From Clavaria fumosa (Eukaryota; Basidiomycota; Agaricomycetes; Agaricales; Clavariaceae): DNA of 64,000 bases. The position numbers and the translations under genes were made by a program. Under the pieces are notes generated by a model. That model was not told the DNA's origin and did no database searches. It saw nothing but the letters and a program-made list of their open reading frames with translations. Positions 57,468 to 64,000 of this stretch are shown here, piece by piece. Numbering within the stretch: the stretch's first letter is position 1; each line of letters starts with the position of its first letter. The stretch is from assembly GCA_951802425.1 (NCBI GenBank), contig OX637805.1, positions 558,001 to 622,000 of the forward strand, written 5' to 3'.

Positions 57468-60400
57468 ATGACTGGCCCGATGATCCTTCTTTGTCTCTGT
57501 TGGTTCACATACGCTAGCCCAATCCTAGGCCATGTAAGACATCAAGATCGTCAGCAGGGATCGTCAGCTGATGAGTACAAAGTGGTCGAAGCGGTGCTCA
57601 ACTCCTCGTTTCTTACTGAATCTCGCTCAACGTCCTGGATGTCGTCTTTGGAAATTCATCAGGTCTTGGGCTGTCTAACGAAAGCGGAAGTGATTGCGGC
57701 TATACCTCCTGGTTCTTTTTCTGCGGTTGATAGCTACAGTCGAGAAACAATGACAGCGGCTATCCAAAAGAATCCGAGCCTGCTGGAATTAGTATTGCGT
57801 GCGCGACATGTAAAAGAGTGGATACTGATGGAACACAGAAAGGGAGTAAAAAGGCGTTTGCAAAATCAATCGAGGGAAGATGAGCGTGTTAAACGACGTC
57901 GTAAGCTTTCATTTCTAATGAGGAGTTTTAGATTTAACTTTCGCAACTGATTTATTCCGTTAGTTCTAAGTAATGATTTCGATGAGTTCATGTGTTTACC
58001 ATCGCAAGAAGAGATGAAGAAGTGTCATCAAGCGTTTATCAATGCCACGAGTAATGCAAAGCTTGAAATACGAGTTTGTGCTGTTTGTGCGAGAGAAGTA
58101 ATGCATGATGAAGGAAAAGAATGGGACTTACTCACCTTGAAAGACATCCGCATGCTTCTTTCACCTCGTTCACCGCATCCAACTCAGGAATTATGGAATG
58201 GCATGTTACTGGAAAAAAATTTGGTGCGAGGTAGCAAAGCGTTCCTATGCCGTCCTTGCTTTACATCATTGCAGAAGAAGAAAACACCTCGACTGAGCCT
58301 TGCCAATGGACTTTGGATCGGAGAAATACCCACTCCTTTGGCTATCTTGACGCTCCCGGAGCAATTGCTAATTGCTCGTCATTTTCCAAAATGCTACATC
58401 GTGAAATTGTTCCCCAAGGCCTTCCGAGGAGATTGGACTACAGAAACGCTTCAGCGAGGTATAAGAGGAAACGTCACACTTTACGAACACAATATGAAAG
58501 CGATCGCAAATATGCTGGAGGGACGTTTACTCCCGCAGTTACCTTGTCTGTTGGCATCTGTCCTGGCAATCACATTCATGGGAAGCATGAAACTACCTGT
58601 TGAGTGGTTGAAGCATACGTTCCGTGTTCGAAAGACGGCGGTGTATGAAGCATTGTTGTGGCTCAAAACCAACAATCCGATATACGAAGAAGTTGAAGTC
58701 AGTCAAGAAAGACTTCAACTACTACCTGACGATGACGTACCCTGTGAAGTACGAGCTGTTATTCAAACATGTCCTGAAAATTCTCTTGATGAACGTGAGA
58801 GTTCGAGCTATATACCTGTGCATGAAGAAATCGGTAAGCATCAATGCAAAGATCTTGAGAGGGGCATAAGCTTACGCATCGATGATAGGTGAAGAAGATG
58901 AAAACAATGACAGTGAGCATCGCAATTAAACGCCTCACAATAACAATAAAGTAAGTCGAATAGATGACGATGTAATACCTCTGCAAGTTGCAGGGATGGC
59001 CGATGTCGATTTGTCAAGAATTATGCCCGAAGAACTAAAGACTTACGCTATATCGAACGTCAAAGAACCTAACAAAGAGGGCGGATATGTCGTTAGACAC
59101 CAAAAATTTGTGTCACAGTTTGGAGAGTCTCTTTCATCTTATTCCCGAGATCGGAGCGGCCCCAAATGGAATCCGTTAATGGCAGCATTTCCTTGTCTTT
59201 GGCCTTACGGAACTGGTGGCGTAGAGCAGGATCCATTGCGGGGTGTTAGCTTCAATGAGCACATACGATGGCTTTTGCAATATCACGATAAACGATTCAG
59301 AACCCACCATTCTTTTCCCTTCGTTGTCTTCGGGATGAAACAAAGACGTGATGCTTTATGGGCGGCTCGACTTCAAATGAGGCGTCGTGATTTCGAGCAG
59401 AATGCGCAGGGGCTGTCGTCACTCACCTTAAAACAACTACGAGAAGCAGAGTTGCAAGAGACCCGGCGTGAAAAGATCCATGACCGAAACGTGCGGTATC
59501 TGCGTCGCCTTTTCATGGCTAGTACTGGTAAAATTCTAGGCTCTGACCATGGAAGAACGAATTACCGTGGAGAAATCTGGGGAACTACGCTGTTCTTGAA
59601 TCCTCCAAGCTTGTGGTTGACGATAAACCCAAACGATATGGATGACCCTATTGCTCAAATTTTTTGTGGGGAAGAAATCGACATGAATTCTTTCCTGTCA
59701 TCCATGGGACCTGATTCACGACAAAGACGTGAAAACATTGCGAAGGATCCATATGGTGCAGCGAAGTTCTTCACCTTTTTGATCCGAACAGTGCTCGACA
59801 CCTTATTCGGCATCCGTTCCTCCCGTGGAAAAGTTACAAGTGAAAAGGGTCTCTTGGGTCACTTAGCCGCTTACTATGGAGTTATTGAGGCCCAAGGACG
59901 TGGTTCCCTTCATATCCACATGCTTCTGTGGATGAAGAACGCACCTAACGCAGACGAAATGCATACGCTGTTGCAGCAGCCTTCTTTTCGTGAGCGGTTG
60001 AAATTGTACATTCATGAAAATATCCGTTCGCACTTGGATCACTTTGACGTCAAGGAAATTCACGCGGAAAAGGAGTTGGCTTACTCACGGCCTATAAATC
60101 CCTATACTGAAAACTGGCATGCCAATATGAAGCACATAGAGCGTCAAGTCGTACGGTCACAGCAGCTGCACACTTGTCACAACAATACCTGTCTCTTTAC
60201 CGACAAACATGGTCACCCGAAATGTAAAAGGCGTGCTCCATGGCCCTTATCAGACGAAGACGGTGTTGATGAAGAAGGTCGCTGGAAAAGTAAAAGATCA
60301 AATGGATTCATCAACAATTATTGCCCAGCTATAGCCGTCACCCTTAAATGCAATTCGGACATAAAACTACTCACAAACGGCAGAGATACCAAGAACACGG

Positions 60401-63390
60401 GATGGTACTTTACGAATTATGCGACTAAAAAACAAGGCCGTCATTACAATCTTTCTGCCCTGATGGGAAATGCGCTCACATACCACGAGGCTCATTCTGA
60501 TTACATCAAGGACATTCGAGAAAGGAATAAAGTCCTCATCTTTCGGTGCATCCAAAGTGTAAACCGAGAGGTCGAATTGTCGGGTCCGCAAGTCATGTCG
60601 TACTTGATGGGGTGGGGGGATCAAATCAAGTCACATCACTACGTACCTTTATATTGGTCTCCCTTAGCTTGTATGGTCATCTCGTGGTATCCAGAGTTGA
60701 TGGCTAAAGAGTGAGTCATTGTCACGGTGTCATTGCAATCTGTTTCAAACCCGAAAATTTCAGAACAGATCCTTATGAAGATGATCGCCAAACCCACGAT
60801 ACTGTGACTTTGAGCATTGACGAAAATGGCTTATGGCGATCATCCTCCCAAGTGCAAGATTATGCTTTACGACCACTTGTTTTGGAAGACCTAGCATTTC
60901 TTTACTTTGTCGTGGATACGTATGATGAACGCATGGTACGAAACGAAACCAAAGATAAAGAAATTGATACGGACGACGATAATTCTTGTACTGGTAAACG
61001 TGGACGACCAGCCGCCTGCCGCTACGACTACTTACCTGGACATCTAAATTATGGAAAACGTCAACGTGTAGTTCGCAGTCAAGGCCACAATTGTTTACCA
61101 AACATTATTGGGCCGTATTTTCCACGGAGAGATGATGACGAGCGTAAAAATTACTATTACGCTTGCATGTTGGCGTTATTAAAACCATGGCGTGGTTTGC
61201 AAGACTTGAAACAGGACCACTTGTTGTGGCAGGACGCTTTCGACGAGTTCATGAAATCAGCTTCGAAGTTCGACTGCAATGTTCTGGCAAATGTTCAATA
61301 CTACTACGATGCCAAATTATCAGCAGAAGATACTTCTAAAGAATTAGACGCACTTTCTCTTCAAGACATAGACGATTCATCAAGGGACTTGGACACAGTA
61401 TTACCAGTTCGTCACCCGTCCTATTTTTAATCGCGAAAAAATTGACCTGTTCACTTGCCAGGACATTGAAATAACAGAAGAGGATGTGGAGTTCGCTAAA
61501 AAAAGCAACACACACCACCGTGAAACAAAGCATGCAGAAGATGCTATCTCAATAGGATTCCAATGCGGTGTATTCAACCCGAAAGTTGCAGACGTTGGTA
61601 ACGATCGCCAAAAAATCCGCAAGGCGACATCTGAAGATCATGAAAGACTTCAGTCATGGATGAATGACATGAATCGTCAAAATGAAGACTCACCCGCTGA
61701 CGATGATGCATTCCGACACCTGACAGCCGCAGACGTCGAGCCTACTGAGAATGTCGCATTGACTTCCAATGGTACAAAAGAAATAGGAGTTCCATTTGCT
61801 GAAGCGCTCCCTGCCCTGGAAGTGGAAAATCTAAAAGAAGACCAGAGGTTGTGGTACGATATCGTTGACAACCATCTTGCGCAAAGACTGTCCGGAAGGG
61901 AACCCAATCAACTTCTCATGATATGTTCTGGTGAAGGTGGTGTTGGCAAGTCTCGCACAATCCAAACGATAACAGAACTGTTTAATATACGAAAAGTCGG
62001 ACACATTTTGATCAAAGCCGCATTCACAGGAATAGCCGCTTCAAATATTGGGGGTAGGACTTTGCATAAGATTGCAATGCTTTCAGTCCGAAGAAAAAGT
62101 CACTCACTCGAGACCAAGAGGAAATTAGCTTTCTTCTGGCGCGACATCGAGTATTTGATCATCGATGAGATGTCGATGGTTTCGAAAGAGATGTTAGCTA
62201 AACTTTCACGAATCATTGCGGAAGCTAAAGGGAAACCCGATACCGTGTTTGGTGGTGTCAACGTCTGTCTATGCGGAGACATTCATCAGTTTCCACCAGT
62301 CATCGGCTCTTCTTCCAGTCCTTTGTATTGGCCGGTCAATGTAAAACGGGACCAAGGCGACGTACTTATCGGAGGACGCATATATCAACAGTTTTCCATG
62401 GCTATCGAGTTACGAACGCAGTGCAGAACAGTGGATGAGGAATGGCACGATATTCTTCAGCATGTTCGTTATGGAAACTGTCGAGAAACGCACCTCCGAC
62501 GACTCCGTGAACTAATCGTGTCAAACCCACAATGCCCATCCGTTGACTTCTCTCGTGCTCCTTGGAATGATGCTGTCCTGATTACTCCGAGACACGCCGT
62601 TCGCAAGCTATGGAATTCACAAATTAGCATGCGAGAATGTGCACGTACACACATTCCACTCTTTCGCTTTAAAGCACAAGATACTATAGCTGGAGAGCCC
62701 TTGAATGCTCGACAAAAACTGGAAATGATCGACTTCAAAAGACATAGGACACGGGAAGAAAAAGGAGGATTGCCTGATTGCGTTGAAGTTTTCGTTGGCA
62801 TGAAGGTTATGGTTACTTTCAATGTCGCTGTGGAACTGGACATCGCAAATGGTAGTCGAGGAGAAGTGGTGGACATTGTCTTAGATGAACGAGACGACGT
62901 GATGATTCTGAACACTGGAGTCGTGGAACCGAATTTTCCTCCTGCATACGTTCTCGTTCGATTATTGCACACCAAAGTCAAGACGCTAAAAAACCTACCC
63001 GAAAACGTTCTGCCACTGGTGCCCATTACGAGGTCATTTGTGGTTCAAGACTCAATACATGGAAAGAAAAGTGCAAAACGAAGGCAACTGCCGCTTACGG
63101 CTGCTTACGCATTAACCGATTATCGCAGTCAAGGGCAAACGCTACAACCCGTCATCATCGATATTGCCCGAACTCCTAGTGGTTCTCTGACACCTTTCAA
63201 TGCCTATGTTGCTCTATCCAGAGCACGGGGTTGTGATTCTGTTCGGCTATTGAGAGACTTCGAAGATAAAATATTCACTATTCATGCATCAGAGTTTCTT
63301 CGACTAGAAGACATTCGTCTTCATAAACTAGATGAGGAAACACGTTCAGCCTGGCTAGTTACAAGGCAGAAAATGACACGAAATTCCTAA
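57468..63390 (+). CDS. Helitron RepHel transposase-helicase
   Basis: Several exons: 57468 to about 57900, about 57961-58833, two short pieces before 58970, to 60713, about 60764-61401 and about 61465-63390. The N-terminal part (CAVCAREVMHDE, GLWIGEIPTPLAILTLPEQL) is the Cys-containing region found before fungal Helitron Rep domains. The Rep nuclease has the HUH motif GSLHIHMLLW (near 59910) and the two-tyrosine motif YFTNYATKKQ (near 60408). The C-terminal PIF1-like helicase has Walker A GEGGVGKS (61930), Walker B LIIDEMSMV (62156), QCRT, then LTDYRSQGQTLQ (63113) and YVALSRARGC. An intron at 60714 and one near 61402 are needed to join the frames. No coding lesion found. Confidence 0.93.
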
Positions 63391-63545
63391 TACATTCATA
63401 TTAAAATACAAGTAGAGTACAAGTTGCACAGATGATAAAACGTCAAACTTTATTTGTGTTCAACAGCATGCTTGCCACATCTGCGTCATTCCTGTCAAAA
63501 CAAAAACATTATAGAGCTCAAAACAATGGGATAAAGCTTAGTGAC

Positions 63546-64000
63546 CTACCAAACCCACGCCAAGGGCTTCTCAACGTCATCAAGTTGAGAAACTTTTAGA
63601 AGAGCGGCTTTGCCTTTGTCCCTGCATTTCTTCAAGAACTTGTGTATCGCAGGAGTGTACGTAGCAAATACGAAAGCGTAGCGAAACACGATAGGTCTCA
63701 CAACATGAAAACTCATCGATAGACACCGAGGAGATTCATATTGCGCTAGGGTCCAAGTGGCGAACGACGTGGGATCTCGTTGGAGAGGAAGGCGATTACA
63801 GGGTCGCTGTACACCCCGCATATCGAGAGGTAGTTTAAAACTGACCGAATCTTGGATGTGACGAATTGCATTGGGAAAGAATGGATTGAAGCTTTCGTTT
63901 CGCACCGAAAACGTGTTAGACACCATCGTCCATCCGCGTGTTTCATACTTTGCAATTGCCTCCTTGTCAGTTTCACTTGCACTCCAAAACACGAGTGACC
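63546..64000 (-). CDS. Unknown protein, 3' part only
   Basis: One frame open from the window edge to a stop at 63546-63548, with about 150 residues visible. It includes FWSASETDKEAIAKYETRGW, SFKLPLDMRGVQRPCNRLP, VVRPIVFRYAFVFATYTPAI and DVEKPLAWVW at the end. The pattern of alternating charged and aromatic residues is not one I can name. It could be a second Helitron gene or an old host gene. Confidence 0.5.
   Translation of the reverse strand, partial: SLVFWSASETDKEAIAKYETRGWTMVSNTFSVRNESFNPFFPNAIRHIQDSVSFKLPLDMRGVQRPCNRLPLQRDPTSFATWTLAQYESPRCLSMSFHVVRPIVFRYAFVFATYTPAIHKFLKKCRDKGKAALLKVSQLDDVEKPLAWVW

Larger units (their letters stand above)
56109..63390. mobile_element. Helitron (autonomous, rolling-circle transposon)
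   Basis: Minimum extent, set by its genes; the true ends are unplaced. It encodes a spliced RepHel protein on the plus strand and an unknown gene on the minus strand. Base composition is more AT-rich than the flanking ABCG gene. The coding parts show no stop or shift that splicing does not remove, which suggests recent activity. A further unknown gene at 63546-64000 may also belong to it. Confidence 0.88.

Noticed and set aside
1..64000. tRNA or rRNA genes
   Set aside because: I looked for T-loop-like GTTCRA patterns with matching stems and found none I could fold convincingly by eye.

Overview
The window is nuclear DNA of a filamentous basidiomycete, most likely an Agaricomycete. Genes are dense and split by many short introns of about 50-65 bases. 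The proteins are recognisably basidiomycete, and an expanded multi-span membrane family, a Helitron and gene duplicates sit between housekeeping genes. I derived exon structures by hand. Where an exon list is given, the exon lengths add up to a multiple of three.

Left part (1-14 kb). A partial PD-(D/E)XK nuclease-like gene runs off the left edge. Next is ornithine carbamoyltransferase (arginine synthesis). A 2-kb inverted duplication follows, holding two decayed copies of a seven-span membrane protein, with an intact third copy just outside it. TIM22 (mitochondrial inner-membrane translocase) and an alpha-arrestin with two PPxY motifs close this part.

Middle (14-33 kb). A full-length eIF4G gene is followed in tandem by a shorter copy. 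The copy keeps the promoter-proximal leader and the first seven codons, then jumps to just past the eIF4E-binding motif, leaving MIF4G and MA3 intact. A 20-exon TRK potassium transporter comes next. A gene-poor stretch of about 5 kb then holds three tiny, two-exon genes for secreted peptides that share the C-terminal pattern C-x-R-G-x-C-N. RPF2 (large-subunit ribosome assembly) ends this part.

Right-middle (33-55 kb). A decayed amino-acid permease gene and an intact paralogue face each other. Between them lie NMN adenylyltransferase, a TMEM184/DUF300 membrane protein, a bZIP transcription factor and a GPI-anchored KRE9/KNH-type surface protein. COX17 and an ADP1-type ABCG transporter follow.

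Right end (56-64 kb). A Helitron encodes a spliced RepHel protein (Rep HUH/Y2 nuclease plus PIF1-type helicase), with an unknown gene on the opposite strand. Another unknown gene runs off the right edge.

The genes do not form one pathway. The most unusual items are the CxRGxCN peptide family, the eIF4G copy lacking the eIF4E-binding segment (a DAP5-like layout reached independently), the large inverted duplication, and two GC-AG introns. No RNA genes or CRISPR arrays were recognised.
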